Assembly: GCA_037189645.1 (NCBI GenBank)
Contig: JBBCIY010000004.1
Span: forward strand, 340,312-404,311
Source: Taishania sp037189645
GTDB lineage: Bacteria; Bacteroidota; Bacteroidia; Flavobacteriales_D; Crocinitomicaceae
DNA length: 64,000 bases
Direction of reading: 5' to 3'
This document shows positions 16,468 through 26,568 of this stretch, piece after piece. Both the position numbers and the translations under genes were made by a program. The first letter of the stretch is position 1, and each line of letters starts with the position of its first letter. The notes under the pieces were generated by a model. It was not told the origin of the DNA, did no database searches, and saw only the letters and a list, made by a program, of their open reading frames with translations.

Positions 16468-18315
16468 TTATTTTACACTGAGCTTTCCTGTTTTTGTTGC
16501 CCCGGTGTTTTGATCCTTCAATTCGTATACATAAATGCCATTTACCAATGCTTTTGTGTCTGCCTGGATCAGTTGTGTAGTATCGTAAGCACTTTGCAGC
16601 ACGGTTTTACCAGTTATATCCCTGATGGTCAGCATTCCGGAAGCAGGTGATTTCAACTTAAAGTGTACGATCCCATCCGTAGGATTCGGATATACTTTCA
16701 GTCCTTCGGATGTAATTTCATCTACGGACAGATCATTTTCATCCGGGAATTCGATCGTGTTGACGGCATAGTTTGTAACGATCGGGTCATTGGTGTCAAA
16801 ATAGATTTCGACTTTATTCTTTATTTCAGTGCCCGGAGCTAACCCTTGTACCATTCCGATTTCAAAGCGGACAAATCCATGGCTTTGAGGTTCATTGCTG
16901 GCGCTGTCCGGAAGGTTGATATCCGGAAAACGGAACCTGATCGTTTGATCGTTAAGCCATTCAGGAACCATTTCGTGGCTTGTTTCCAGTATACGTAACG
17001 TATTTGGCAGGAGATGTTCCTCCAGTGTGTCGATCACATGAATGTTGAGCGCTTCTGCCGTACCTGTATTCTGAAAATGGATTGTGTAGGTTAATTTCTC
17101 GGTGGTGGCAGGTATGAATCCTTCTTCTCCTTCCCCTTTCGGAGTTACTTCCTTGATATTAGGATCGTACGAATTGACGATCGGAACATAAAAATAACAG
17201 GCATTGTTGGATGCATTCACATCATCCGGATGGACGTCGGCATAGAGCTCGAACGAAAGCACATCACCAATGTTCACACCCAAACCGGGAGTCAGCTCAA
17301 TACCGCCTAAGAACTGATTGATATAAAGGGTGTTGTTGTATAAATTATTCAGGTTGACATAATTCCAGATCAACGTATCACCACTGACTGCATCGGCAGG
17401 GTGGGAGCTGTTTGCAGGATTATAGGTAACATTCGGGTCCAGCTTCAATTTGAGCTGTCCCGAAACCGGTGTACATCCGATGTTATGGATCCGGGGATGC
17501 AAGTAAAACGGAACGGCAGGCCGTGCAGTGCTGTTGTGTGCAAAAACGTAAGTGTCGAGATCTGTACATTGCAATGGAAAATCGACATTTACCTGAGGCA
17601 AAGAGGTAAACGTATAGCTTGTGGTAAAACAAGGGCTTGGCTGAAATGCAAACTGGTAGACCGAGGGAATGCTTACGCTGTAATCGATCAGCCAGCTTTC
17701 CTGGAGCAGTTTTTGGTAATTCCCGTTGCTGTTTGTGTAATTATAACCTTGATAATATGGAAGATTGGTGTAATTCGCCGTAATTTCCGGGTGAAGGTAG
17801 GTGACTCCCTCATCGCCGCCGGAAAAAGTACAGTCATTATCATAATCAATGTACAGCATCCCTGAAACAGTACCATAATCACATAAAGTGATTCCCCAGC
17901 TTCCGATTGGCTCATAGATACCGTAATTTAAATATAGCGTATCTACGTCTGAGATGATTTTGTAGATCCAATATCCGCCCCATACTATCGCTCCGTTATT
18001 GATTATTTGAAAGTCCGGGATGTATTCTTCTTCCATATATGGAAAGTTGACCCACCAGCTCGTGCTTCCGCTTGTGTTTACTTCTTCGTAAATTACATTC
18101 CCGGAATAATCTATAAACTTGACAGTGTCGCCCGCAAAAGAATTTGAAATGGTTACCTGATGAGAAAAAAATACGGAAGTTACACATGCATTGTCATCAT
18201 GAGAAAGACCATGGCCCCCTGCATAGTTGATATCTCCCTCCTGGTATGATTGTCCGAAACTGAAATTATTCAGGTAAAAAATGAGAATCGTTGAAAAAAT
18301 GATGATCGTTTTCAT
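16468..18315 (-). CDS. Secreted protein with DUF7619-like and type A T9SS domains
   Basis: A 615-residue exported protein with a signal peptide (MKTIIIFSTILIFYLNNFSFGQ). Residues 25-370 are beta-rich with scattered cysteines and aromatic residues, of unknown function. Residues 385-525 form the conserved module beginning YDPNIKEVTPKGEG, with FTLTYTIHFQNTG-like strands and ending KVEIYFDTNDPIVTN, a domain common just before T9SS tails in Bacteroidota. The last 75 residues are a canonical type A sorting domain (VYPNPTDGIVHFK ... GIYVYELKD ... GKLSVK). It is probably cell-surface or secreted. The leucine-rich protein at 54987 shares the same pre-tail module. Confidence 0.8.
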   Translation of the reverse strand: MKTIIIFSTILIFYLNNFSFGQSYQEGDINYAGGHGLSHDDNACVTSVFFSHQVTISNSFAGDTVKFIDYSGNVIYEEVNTSGSTSWWVNFPYMEEEYIPDFQIINNGAIVWGGYWIYKIISDVDTLYLNYGIYEPIGSWGITLCDYGTVSGMLYIDYDNDCTFSGGDEGVTYLHPEITANYTNLPYYQGYNYTNSNGNYQKLLQESWLIDYSVSIPSVYQFAFQPSPCFTTSYTFTSLPQVNVDFPLQCTDLDTYVFAHNSTARPAVPFYLHPRIHNIGCTPVSGQLKLKLDPNVTYNPANSSHPADAVSGDTLIWNYVNLNNLYNNTLYINQFLGGIELTPGLGVNIGDVLSFELYADVHPDDVNASNNACYFYVPIVNSYDPNIKEVTPKGEGEEGFIPATTEKLTYTIHFQNTGTAEALNIHVIDTLEEHLLPNTLRILETSHEMVPEWLNDQTIRFRFPDINLPDSASNEPQSHGFVRFEIGMVQGLAPGTEIKNKVEIYFDTNDPIVTNYAVNTIEFPDENDLSVDEITSEGLKVYPNPTDGIVHFKLKSPASGMLTIRDITGKTVLQSAYDTTQLIQADTKALVNGIYVYELKDQNTGATKTGKLSVK

Positions 18316-18423
18316 AGTAATAAAATTTAGCTGTTAGTAATTACCTAGAAAACGGACGAATCGTAAACAGGTTGCCTGGAACGGATATGAAAGGTAGTGA
18401 AGGATTGATTCAGAAAAGGAAGA

Positions 18424-19095
18424 TTATTCCCCGGCAAACAGGAACTTATTAGGGGAAACCAAGTGTGTTTTTACCGCGTACATAACGATGCCGGCCGTGT
18501 TTTTTATACCCAGTTTGGACAGGATGTTTTTGCGGTGCGTATTGATGGTGTGGTTGCTTAAGAACAATTCTTCTGCGATCTGTGCATTGGTGAGCCCTTC
18601 TGCGATCATTTTGATGATCTGGACCTCCCGTTCTGAAAGGGAAACCGGTTCGCACGACAAAGCGTCAACATCAATATCGTTAATATCGATCGAGGCCCTC
18701 TGGATGGTTTCAAGAATCTGCCCGCAAAAGAATTTTTTACCTTCTCCGGTCTCTTTTACCGCATCCAGGATCTCTCCCAGGTCACAATCTTTTTTCACAT
18801 AGCTCTGTACTCCCGACCGCAGTGCATTCACGAGCGTCTGAGCGCTTTGTTCCGGGGTGATCGCCAGGAAACGGAGATGAGGTTTCTTATGAAGGATCTT
18901 GGGAATGATGTCTATTTCGAAGTTCTCAGAGGTATAATCAATCACAACGACATCGGCTTCAAAGCTTTTCACGCATTCCATCAATTCTTCAGAAGACTTT
19001 GCTTCCCCAACCACTTTTACAATTGGTAAAGTGTTCAGAACCGTGCGTAAACCGATCCGCATCAGGTTATTGCCGTCTGCGATGACAATCCTCAT
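18424..19095 (-). CDS. NarL/FixJ-type response regulator (LuxR HTH)
   Basis: A 223-residue two-component regulator. The receiver domain begins MRIVIADGNNLMRIGLRTVL, with phosphoacceptor Asp53 in VVVIDYTSE and Lys in SYVKKDCDLGE. The acidic pair is less perfect than usual: the first acidic site is the single D7, with G8 in place of the second acid. The LuxR-type helix-turn-helix at about residues 150-215 reads LSEREVQIIKMIAEGLTNAQIAEELFLS. No kinase gene is adjacent, so it is an orphan regulator here. A TACTTTTG box lies at 19118-19125 upstream on the same strand. Confidence 0.9.
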   Translation of the reverse strand: MRIVIADGNNLMRIGLRTVLNTLPIVKVVGEAKSSEELMECVKSFEADVVVIDYTSENFEIDIIPKILHKKPHLRFLAITPEQSAQTLVNALRSGVQSYVKKDCDLGEILDAVKETGEGKKFFCGQILETIQRASIDINDIDVDALSCEPVSLSEREVQIIKMIAEGLTNAQIAEELFLSNHTINTHRKNILSKLGIKNTAGIVMYAVKTHLVSPNKFLFAGE

Positions 19096-19188
19096 AATTT
19101 AGAATCATTTTAGATAACAAAAGTATAAAATCTAAATTACAAAGAGGAGAAAAAATGTATCTTTCTTGAAAAAAGATGAACGGAACTC

Positions 19189-20697
19189 CTATTTATCCAG
19201 TAAATCAGTATCGTTTAGTGGACTGTCAATCGTGTTTTCTTCTTCTTTTTCTTTCGCATTTCTGAGCTTGCTGTGATATTGGCCGTACATGAAATAAACA
19301 AGTACTCCTATCGCCATCCAGATGATCAGGCGGATCCAGCTTTCCATCGGCAAGGCATACATCAGGTACCCGCAGACAATGATTCCCGCTACAGGGACAA
19401 ACGGAACCAATGGTGTTTTGAACGCGCGGGGAGCATCCGGCATTTTTTTACGCATGACAAGCACCCCGATGCATACCAGGGAGAATGCCAGCAATGTTCC
19501 GATGCTTACCATATGCCCCAGTTCTTTTACCGGCACAAAGCCTGCGAAGAGAGATACAAAGACCATAAAGAATATATTTGTCTTCCAGGGTGTTTTGTAT
19601 TTTTTATGAAGCTCACCAAAGAATTTCGGTAGTAACCCGTCTGTGCTCATGGAGTAAAAGACACGGCTTTGACCCAGCAGCATCACCATGATGACAGAAG
19701 TATAACCTGCTAAAATTGCGATGATCAGCCCTTGCTGTAAGAACGTATATGGAGTAACGGCGAATGCCGTTGCTGCAGGTGATGCATCGTTTTGAAATTC
19801 GGAGTAAGGCACCAGTCCTGTCATTACATAGGAGAATAACACATACAGCAGTGTACAGATCAACAATGATCCGATGATTCCGATGGGCATCCCTTTTTGT
19901 GGGTTTTTAGCTTCCTGCGCTGCAGTTGAAACGGCATCAAAACCGATAAATGCAAAGAAAACCATGGCAGCTCCTGCCGCGATGCCGCTGATACCTCCGA
20001 ATTCTCCTATTTTCTTTCCTGAAACCGGGTCGATATGAGCAGGAACATAGTCAGGAATAAAAGGAATGTGATAATCCGGGTTGATGTAATTCCATCCCAG
20101 GATGATGAACAGTAGAACCACAGCGACTTTTACGACAACCAGGATGTTGTTCAGAACAGCGGATTCTTTTGTCCCTCTTATCAGTACGAGTGAGAGCAGG
20201 GATACGATCAGGATTGCCGGGATGTTAATGATACCCCCTTCAAATGGCCCTTTTGTATATGCTGCCGGAATGTTTAAGTCGTAGAAAGCCAGAAATTCAT
20301 TCAGGTAATGCGACCAGCTTACCCCGACTGTCGCGGCTCCCAGTGCATATTCTAATATCAGGTCCCACCCGATGATCCAGGCCATAAACTCACCCATTGT
20401 AGCATACGAATAGGTATAGGCGCTTCCCGCCACAGGGATCATCGATGCGAATTCAGCATAGCATAAACCTGCAAAAGCACAGCCAACAGCCGCCAGTACA
20501 AAGGATAGGGTTACCGCCGGACCTGCATGTTCGGCTGCAGCGATCCCGGTAAGCGAGAACAGCCCTGCTCCGATGATTGCGCCAATCCCGAGGGCTATGA
20601 GCGATGTGGAGCTCAGCGATCTTTTTAAACCTTCTGTATTGGATGCCTCATGCTGTAAACTAGCTATCGATTTTCTTTTTCCCCAAGAGTTTGCCAT
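19189..20697 (-). CDS. APC-superfamily amino-acid permease (cationic amino-acid transporter-like)
   Basis: About 502 residues from the ATG at 20697; an in-frame ATG at 20775 would add 26 residues without membrane character. The protein has roughly 12-13 hydrophobic helices. The first contains IALGIGAIIGAGLFSLTG, the sodium- or proton-coupled APC signature with an unwound glycine motif; FFAFIGFDAVSTAAQEAKNPQKGMPIG is typical of the CAT/YfnA-like group. The long hydrophilic C-terminus is rich in Glu and Asp. It would import amino acids across the inner membrane; substrate is not determinable. Convergence or operon partners are absent. Confidence 0.88.
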   Translation of the reverse strand: MANSWGKRKSIASLQHEASNTEGLKRSLSSTSLIALGIGAIIGAGLFSLTGIAAAEHAGPAVTLSFVLAAVGCAFAGLCYAEFASMIPVAGSAYTYSYATMGEFMAWIIGWDLILEYALGAATVGVSWSHYLNEFLAFYDLNIPAAYTKGPFEGGIINIPAILIVSLLSLVLIRGTKESAVLNNILVVVKVAVVLLFIILGWNYINPDYHIPFIPDYVPAHIDPVSGKKIGEFGGISGIAAGAAMVFFAFIGFDAVSTAAQEAKNPQKGMPIGIIGSLLICTLLYVLFSYVMTGLVPYSEFQNDASPAATAFAVTPYTFLQQGLIIAILAGYTSVIMVMLLGQSRVFYSMSTDGLLPKFFGELHKKYKTPWKTNIFFMVFVSLFAGFVPVKELGHMVSIGTLLAFSLVCIGVLVMRKKMPDAPRAFKTPLVPFVPVAGIIVCGYLMYALPMESWIRLIIWMAIGVLVYFMYGQYHSKLRNAKEKEEENTIDSPLNDTDLLDK

Positions 20698-20904
20698 ATA
20701 ATAGTTATTAAATGCGGATGAACCAAGAGTCCGTTTTAGTCTCGTCAAAACTAAACAAAAATCTAAAAAAACCAAGTTTGTTAATATTGAGAGGTACTTA
20801 TTTTAAATGGAATTTTAACTTCAATCGTCTGAATTTTAACGGATTATTTTTATTTTGAGGGAGTTGTAATTGTTAAATAAAATGTGGATATCAACAAAGT
20901 TTTT

Positions 20905-20912
20905 TACTTTTG
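20905..20912 (+). promoter_or_regulatory. TAnnTTTG box upstream of the PCMD/PKD protein gene
   Basis: TACTTTTG lies 15 bases before the ATG at 20928 in an AT-rich leader. No clear -33 element is seen at the expected spacing. Confidence 0.4.
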
Positions 20913-20927
20913 CCCCAATAAATTAAT

Positions 20928-23102
20928 ATGTTTATGAAAAAAATAGTTACGCTGGTAATGACACTTTCTGTAAGTGTTGCTTTGAATGCGCAAACCCAGA
21001 TTGGAAATTCTGGATTTGAGAACTGGGAATCAGTATCCGGAGGCTCCGAGCCTGTCAACTGGAATGGATTCTTAACTGCCGGAGGAGACTGGGCCTGGGC
21101 TTCAGAATCGCAAATGCAGGAGTCATCAGATGTCCGTCCTGGTTCTGCCGGAACCAAAAGCTCCAGGATATTTTCACGGTCTGCATTTGGGATTATCGCT
21201 AATGGAAACATGACATTGGGGAAAATCAACATGGGATCTACAAGCCCGACAAATGCGAATAACTACAACAGGACAATTACCAATGACGCAAATCACTCTG
21301 AGGTAATGACAGAACGTCCTGACTCCATCGTGTTTTGGGTGAAATTTACTCCGAACGGACACAATCAAAATGCGAGAATGAAGGCGACGATCCATGATAA
21401 TAATGGATACAGAGACCCGGAAGATGCTGCATCCCAGGCTTATGTTGTGGGTACTGCACAGGTCAACTTTCCTTCAACAAGCGGGCAATGGGTAAGAAAA
21501 TCAATTCCCTTCAATTATAGCGGACCGGCTACTAACCCGGCATTTATACTGGTGACATTCACAACCAATGAGACACCCGGAGGAGGTGCTTCAGGTGACC
21601 AGTTATGGATTGATGATATAGAATTGGTCTATGTTCCGAAACCATCGTTTACAGCTTCTGCTGCTTCGGTATGTGAGGGAGGAACCGTTAGCTTTACGAA
21701 TACGTCTGAACATTATCCGACTTCTTATTCCTGGTCTTTCCCGGGAGGTACGCCTGCTACTTCTACAGCAGCAAATCCAACTGTTACATATAATACATCA
21801 GGTAATTACGATGTGGTTTTAACGGCGACAAACCAGTGGGGGAGCAAGACGATTACAATGACCAACCAGGTTACTGTCAACCAGGCACCAGATGCATCGT
21901 TTGTATATGCACAGGCCAATTACTGTTCGAATGTAACGAACCCTGTTCCGACTACATCAAATCCAGGGACATTTACAGCAACTCCTGCAGGATTGGTATT
22001 TGCCAATGCTTCGACCGGAGAGATCAACCTTGAGGCAAGTGCCGCGGGAACTTACACAATTACACACACTACACTGGGTGGATGCCCGGCAACGGCGACA
22101 GGAACCGTAACGATTTTTGAAGGAGCAGATGCGAGCTTCAGTTACCCTACGAATACAATCTGTATCCTGAGCGGGAACCCTGTTCCGGCTGTTACTGAAA
22201 CTCCGGGAACATTCAGCGCCGATCCGGCAGGAGTGGTGTTTGTAGATGCCGCTACGGGAGAAATCGATGTAACTTTGAGTACACCGGGAACATACAATAT
22301 TTCTTATGTAAGAGGTGGCGGGTGCCCGGATACTGTAACGGTGAGCATTACATTGACAGATAGCCCGGACGCTGAATTCAGCTACTCAAGCAGCGCGTTC
22401 TGTGTGAATGCTGCCGATCCGTCACCGGTTTTCGTGGCTGGAGCGAATGCAGGTACTTTTTCATCGACAGCAGGATTGGTGATCAATGCAAATACAGGAG
22501 TGATCGATGTATCTGAAAGTACACCTGGCAGCTATACTGTAACAAACGACATCGCTGCTGTGGGATCATGTCCTTCCGCTATGCATACGACAACCGTTGA
22601 TATCAACGGACTTCCGTCTGTGGCATTGGCATTGCCTGTCGACACAGTATGTACAGGATCATCATCGTTCCTGTTGACGGGAGGTACTCCGGCAGGAGGA
22701 TCCTATACAGGAACAGGAGTACTGTCCGGTATTTTTAACCCTGCGGCGTTATCGCAAGGTTCGGTAGCTGTGATTACCTATACCTATACGGATCCGGCTA
22801 CTTCCTGCTCCAACACTGCTACAGATGTTATTTTTGTTGACGGATGTCTGAGTATCGGAGATTTTGAAATGAATGAAGCGATCACCGTTTATCCAAATCC
22901 GACAACGGGAATGCTGACCATCACGAATGTTAAGGAAGCAATCCAGTATACAATTGTTTCTGTTGCCGGAAAGGTTGTTGACCGTGGTGAAATATCGGCT
23001 CATTCCAATACGATTGATATTACATCTGTTCAGAACGGAGTATACCTGCTGCAGATTCAGCAAGGACAAAATATGCAAACTGTTCGCGTTGTAAAACAAT
23101 AA
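20928..23102 (+). CDS. Secreted PCMD-like/PKD protein with type A T9SS tail
   Basis: A 724-residue exported protein; the signal peptide could start at 20928 or at the second ATG (20934), MKKIVTLVMTLSVSVALNAQ. Residues 23-240 resemble the putative carbohydrate-binding PCMD-type jelly roll (GNSGFENWESVSGGSEPVNW at the start, LWIDDIELVY at the end). A PKD domain follows at 240-325 (SYSWSFPGGTP, GNYDVVLTATN). Three related modules of about 78 residues follow at 328-562, each with PGTF-SA-P-G-VF and ATGEI. The last 75 residues are a type A sorting domain (VYPNPTTGMLTI ... GVYLLQIQQG). It is probably a surface glycan-binding or adhesive protein; the function is not shown. Confidence 0.8.
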   Translation: MFMKKIVTLVMTLSVSVALNAQTQIGNSGFENWESVSGGSEPVNWNGFLTAGGDWAWASESQMQESSDVRPGSAGTKSSRIFSRSAFGIIANGNMTLGKINMGSTSPTNANNYNRTITNDANHSEVMTERPDSIVFWVKFTPNGHNQNARMKATIHDNNGYRDPEDAASQAYVVGTAQVNFPSTSGQWVRKSIPFNYSGPATNPAFILVTFTTNETPGGGASGDQLWIDDIELVYVPKPSFTASAASVCEGGTVSFTNTSEHYPTSYSWSFPGGTPATSTAANPTVTYNTSGNYDVVLTATNQWGSKTITMTNQVTVNQAPDASFVYAQANYCSNVTNPVPTTSNPGTFTATPAGLVFANASTGEINLEASAAGTYTITHTTLGGCPATATGTVTIFEGADASFSYPTNTICILSGNPVPAVTETPGTFSADPAGVVFVDAATGEIDVTLSTPGTYNISYVRGGGCPDTVTVSITLTDSPDAEFSYSSSAFCVNAADPSPVFVAGANAGTFSSTAGLVINANTGVIDVSESTPGSYTVTNDIAAVGSCPSAMHTTTVDINGLPSVALALPVDTVCTGSSSFLLTGGTPAGGSYTGTGVLSGIFNPAALSQGSVAVITYTYTDPATSCSNTATDVIFVDGCLSIGDFEMNEAITVYPNPTTGMLTITNVKEAIQYTIVSVAGKVVDRGEISAHSNTIDITSVQNGVYLLQIQQGQNMQTVRVVKQ

Positions 23103-23122
23103 GAAATATTTCATACTTTTGG

Positions 23123-23162
23123 AGTCCCTTATTTTCGTTCACGAGAATAAGGGACTTTTTTG
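23123..23162 (+). terminator. Strong rho-independent terminator
   Basis: A 15-base-pair stem starting AGTCCCTTATTTTCG with a four-base loop is followed by seven T. It separates the PKD protein gene from the TonB receptor gene, whose ATG is only 17 bases further on. Confidence 0.9.
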
Positions 23163-23178
23163 ATTAAAAGAAAAACAT

Positions 23179-25596
23179 ATGAAGTACCTTTTAATATCCG
23201 CGTTTGCTGCTTTTTCTTTTTTAGCGTCTTCCCAGACAGCCAAAATTGTTGGAAAAGTTACGGATGAATCCGACCAGGCTCTGTTTGGTGTGGCTGTTAT
23301 ATACCGCCAGGATGTAACGATCGGAGCATATACCGATGAGAACGGGAACTATCTTTTGGAAGTACCTCCGGGAAGAGCGATCCTGGTATTCCGCTATTCG
23401 GGGATGAACACCGATACGATCTCTGTGGAAGTGGTGGAAAACGACCTCAAACGGGTAGATTTTAAAATGGAGCCGCTTCATAAGAAAATAGAAGGTGTTG
23501 AGATCAGGGTGGGGAAGTTTGATCGTCCTATAGAGGAACAGACCGTTTCACTTGAGATCATCCGCCCGGAACTGATTGAAAATAAAAATACCAGGAGCAT
23601 TGAGTCCGCGTTAGACCAGACACCGGGCTTGAACATCCTGGACGGCGAACCCCAGATTCGCGGGGGAAGCGGGTTTACATTTGGTGTAGGTTCGAAAGTA
23701 GCTGTGATTGTAGACGATATGCCGATGTTATCCGGGGATGCAGGGAGACCTGAATGGGGGTTCATTCCGGTTGAAAATATCCACCAGATCGAAGTAATCA
23801 AAGGTGCGTCATCCGTTTTGTCGGGAAGTTCCGCATTATCAGGAGCGATCCACATACGTACCGCGTACCCGAAATCTGAGCCGTTGACAAAAGTGAACCT
23901 GTACAGCGGGTTTTATTCTGAGCCGAGCATAGAGGGAGCAACCTGGTGGAGAGGTACGCCTGTCATTGCCGGTGCGAATGTCCTTCATTCCAGGATTGCC
24001 GGGAACTGGGATATTGTTGTAGGGGCGAATGTGAATTATGACCATGGATACATGGGACCTCCTATCCAGGATTCACTGGTTGAACTCTTTTATCCCGATA
24101 CTATTTCCAATTTTACGAACAAGCAGATGGCTTCGAAAAGAGCGCGTGTTAATTTTAACCTGCGTCACAGAAGTAAAAAGTTAAGAGGGTTGAATTATGG
24201 AGTGAACGGGAATTTTATGGTTTCTGAATCTCCTCTTGTTTTCGCCTGGTTAAATGACAGTACCGGCCTGTACCAGGGATACCCGGGAGCCGTATTCCTG
24301 CAGAATCAGTTTATCTTTAATGTTGACCCATTCATCAATTTCATTACCTCAACAGAAGGGAAACATCATCTGAGGACACGGATCTTGCATGCGGATAATG
24401 ATATGACCGCCAACCAATCGAACAGGGCCACCACGTTCTATGCAGACTATATGTTCCAGAAAACGATTGAGAGCCTGAGAGGAGTGGATTTCATTGCAGG
24501 ATTTACCGGTAAGCACACCGACTCCTATGCGAACATGTATGTGGGTTCAGGTTCTCCGAACAATAAGCTGTTTAATTTCTCTGCCTATACACAGCTGGAG
24601 AAGAAAGTAATGAACGTTCTGAATGTGTCATTGGGAGGGCGCCTGGAATATTTCCAGCTGAATGATTCGATCACTGCGTTAAAGCCGATCTTCCGTGCGG
24701 GTGCAAGCTTAAAAGTATTCCAGGAAACGTACTTCCGTGCTTCTTATGGACAGGGGTACAGGTTTCCGACGATCACAGAACGGTTTATCCGTACAGGAGT
24801 CGGGAATTTCGGAGTGTTCGCCAACCCGGATCTGAAGCCGGAAAGCAGCTGGAATGCAGAATTTGGGATCAAGCAAGGTCTCAAGATGGGAAGTATCTAC
24901 GGTTACCTGGACATTGCCGGGTTCTGGCAGGAATATAAAAATACGATCGAATATTTGTTCGGATTTTGGGGAACTTCCTTCACGTCAATGTCTGACGCGT
25001 TCGGATTTAAGTTCCTGAACACAGGAAAATCCCGTGTCCTGGGAATTGATGTTTCATTCGCAGGAAAAGCACAGCTCGGGAAAAAAGCGGATATGACCTT
25101 CCTGATGGGTTACAACTATATTTTGCCGCAGACACTTTCACCGGATTATGTATATGCAGTTGATTCCCTGCTGACCAATAAAGAATACAGCTACAATTCT
25201 ACATCGCTGAATCCTTCGGACAGGATCCTGAAATACCGTTTCTTACATAATGTTAAGGCGGACATTGAAGTGACTTTATTCAAAAAGCTGGGAATTGGAG
25301 GAAGTGCAAAGTATTTCAGCAAGATAGAGAATATGGATGGAGTGATCGAAGAGTTTGAAAATGCTACAAGCGGTCCTTTCGTCCAGTCGATCAGGTACAT
25401 GGACTATTTCAAAGAGCATCAGCACGGAATATGGATCTTTGACGCCCGTATTTCATATAACATCAATGAAAAGCACAAGCTGGCAGTAATCAGCGCAAAC
25501 CTTCTCAACAAGTCATATTCGTTGAGACCTTTGAAAATTGAACAGCCAAGAACAATAATGCTTCAGTATACATTCAAGCTGGATAAGAACAGTTAG
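23179..25596 (+). CDS. TonB-dependent outer-membrane receptor
   Basis: An 805-residue receptor with a signal peptide (MKYLLISAFAAFSFLASSQ). A carboxypeptidase-regulatory-like domain covers about residues 22-105 (GKVTDESDQALFGVAVIYRQ), as in many Bacteroidota receptors. The plug at 120-235 includes ALDQTPGLNILDGEPQIRGG and IEVIKGASSVLSGSSALSGA. The rest is a 22-strand-type barrel. No SusD-like partner gene is adjacent, which points to siderophore, vitamin or metal uptake rather than a glycan locus, but the ligand is not determinable. The preceding terminator suggests its own promoter or read-through; a BASS transporter gene follows 57 bases downstream. Confidence 0.92.
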   Translation: MKYLLISAFAAFSFLASSQTAKIVGKVTDESDQALFGVAVIYRQDVTIGAYTDENGNYLLEVPPGRAILVFRYSGMNTDTISVEVVENDLKRVDFKMEPLHKKIEGVEIRVGKFDRPIEEQTVSLEIIRPELIENKNTRSIESALDQTPGLNILDGEPQIRGGSGFTFGVGSKVAVIVDDMPMLSGDAGRPEWGFIPVENIHQIEVIKGASSVLSGSSALSGAIHIRTAYPKSEPLTKVNLYSGFYSEPSIEGATWWRGTPVIAGANVLHSRIAGNWDIVVGANVNYDHGYMGPPIQDSLVELFYPDTISNFTNKQMASKRARVNFNLRHRSKKLRGLNYGVNGNFMVSESPLVFAWLNDSTGLYQGYPGAVFLQNQFIFNVDPFINFITSTEGKHHLRTRILHADNDMTANQSNRATTFYADYMFQKTIESLRGVDFIAGFTGKHTDSYANMYVGSGSPNNKLFNFSAYTQLEKKVMNVLNVSLGGRLEYFQLNDSITALKPIFRAGASLKVFQETYFRASYGQGYRFPTITERFIRTGVGNFGVFANPDLKPESSWNAEFGIKQGLKMGSIYGYLDIAGFWQEYKNTIEYLFGFWGTSFTSMSDAFGFKFLNTGKSRVLGIDVSFAGKAQLGKKADMTFLMGYNYILPQTLSPDYVYAVDSLLTNKEYSYNSTSLNPSDRILKYRFLHNVKADIEVTLFKKLGIGGSAKYFSKIENMDGVIEEFENATSGPFVQSIRYMDYFKEHQHGIWIFDARISYNINEKHKLAVISANLLNKSYSLRPLKIEQPRTIMLQYTFKLDKNS

Positions 25597-25653
25597 TTGC
25601 AATAATTTTGTTGTAGAGAATTGTTCCTTTCCGGGACTTAAGGAAAGAACAAT

Positions 25654-26550
25654 ATGATTGACATCGACTTTTTAATCGCATTGGTGCTTATTCTGATTAT
25701 GTTCGGAATAGGTGTTTCCCTTACCTTAAGCGAAGTGAAGGAAGTCTTTTCCCGGCCAAAAGCGTTGCTGGTGTCGCTTACTTCTCAAATGATACTGCTA
25801 CCGTTGATCGCCTTCGGAATCTGCTTCCTGTTTGATATTCCTCTGTACATTAAATTAGGATTAATCATTTTGGCAGCCAGTCCCGGAGGAACGACTTCGG
25901 GATTTATTACTTTTCTTTTTAAGGGAAATACAGCCCTTTCCATTGTTTTAACAACGGTCAATTCATTGCTTACACTCATTTCGATTCCTTTGATTGTCAA
26001 TGTTGCCTTGTTGCATTTTTATGGCGAGTCGGATGAGTTCTCTCTGCCCGTCTTTGAAACGATGAAGGAGATCTTCATTCTGACGGCGATTCCGGCTTTT
26101 ACGGGGATAATGGTGCGGAGGTGGAAAGAACGTGTTGCTGTCGTTATCGCGAAGTACACCAAACCTGTCTCTACCATTCTTTTAGGGATTGTTTTTACCT
26201 TAAAGTTTTTTGGAAGCCAGGGAGAGAGCGGCATCACCAAAGCGGAGATCCTGGAAATATTTCCGTATGCATTGCTGCTGAACGCTTTGTGCTTTTTAAC
26301 CGGTTATGTGATCGCCAGGTCATTTAAACTTGGCCACAAGAACCAGATCACGGTTTCCGTGGAATCTGCCGTGCATAATACCACAATCGCTTTCCTGGTT
26401 TCCGGAACCTTGCTGGAACGCCCTGAGTTCGGAAAAGTGTCACTGGTGTATGCGATGTTCTCCTTCTGGACGGCCCTGCTGTTTTGTTTTGTGCTTATAA
26501 AGACACATCAACAAAAAACCGGTGAGAATACTCCCACCGGCCATTTGTGA
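25654..26550 (+). CDS. Bile acid:sodium symporter (BASS) family transporter
   Basis: A 298-residue integral membrane protein with about nine or ten hydrophobic helices. The motifs ILAASPGGTTSGFITFLFKGN and SVESAVHNTTIAFLVSGTLL are the two discontinuous sodium-site regions typical of the family. Homologues move organic anions such as pyruvate or pantoate with sodium; the substrate here is unknown. Its last codons overlap the hairpin that ends the convergent raiA operon. Confidence 0.88.
   Translation: MIDIDFLIALVLILIMFGIGVSLTLSEVKEVFSRPKALLVSLTSQMILLPLIAFGICFLFDIPLYIKLGLIILAASPGGTTSGFITFLFKGNTALSIVLTTVNSLLTLISIPLIVNVALLHFYGESDEFSLPVFETMKEIFILTAIPAFTGIMVRRWKERVAVVIAKYTKPVSTILLGIVFTLKFFGSQGESGITKAEILEIFPYALLLNALCFLTGYVIARSFKLGHKNQITVSVESAVHNTTIAFLVSGTLLERPEFGKVSLVYAMFSFWTALLFCFVLIKTHQQKTGENTPTGHL
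26512..26542 (-). terminator. Terminator of the rpsU-xer-raiA operon, inside the BASS gene
   Basis: Read on the minus strand, GGCCGGTGGGAG pairs with CTCACCGG across a short loop (one-base bulge) and is followed by six T. It lies inside the 3' end of the convergent BASS coding sequence, so one DNA segment serves as both. Confidence 0.65.
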
Positions 26551-26568
26551 TTGAATCAGGTCTATTTT

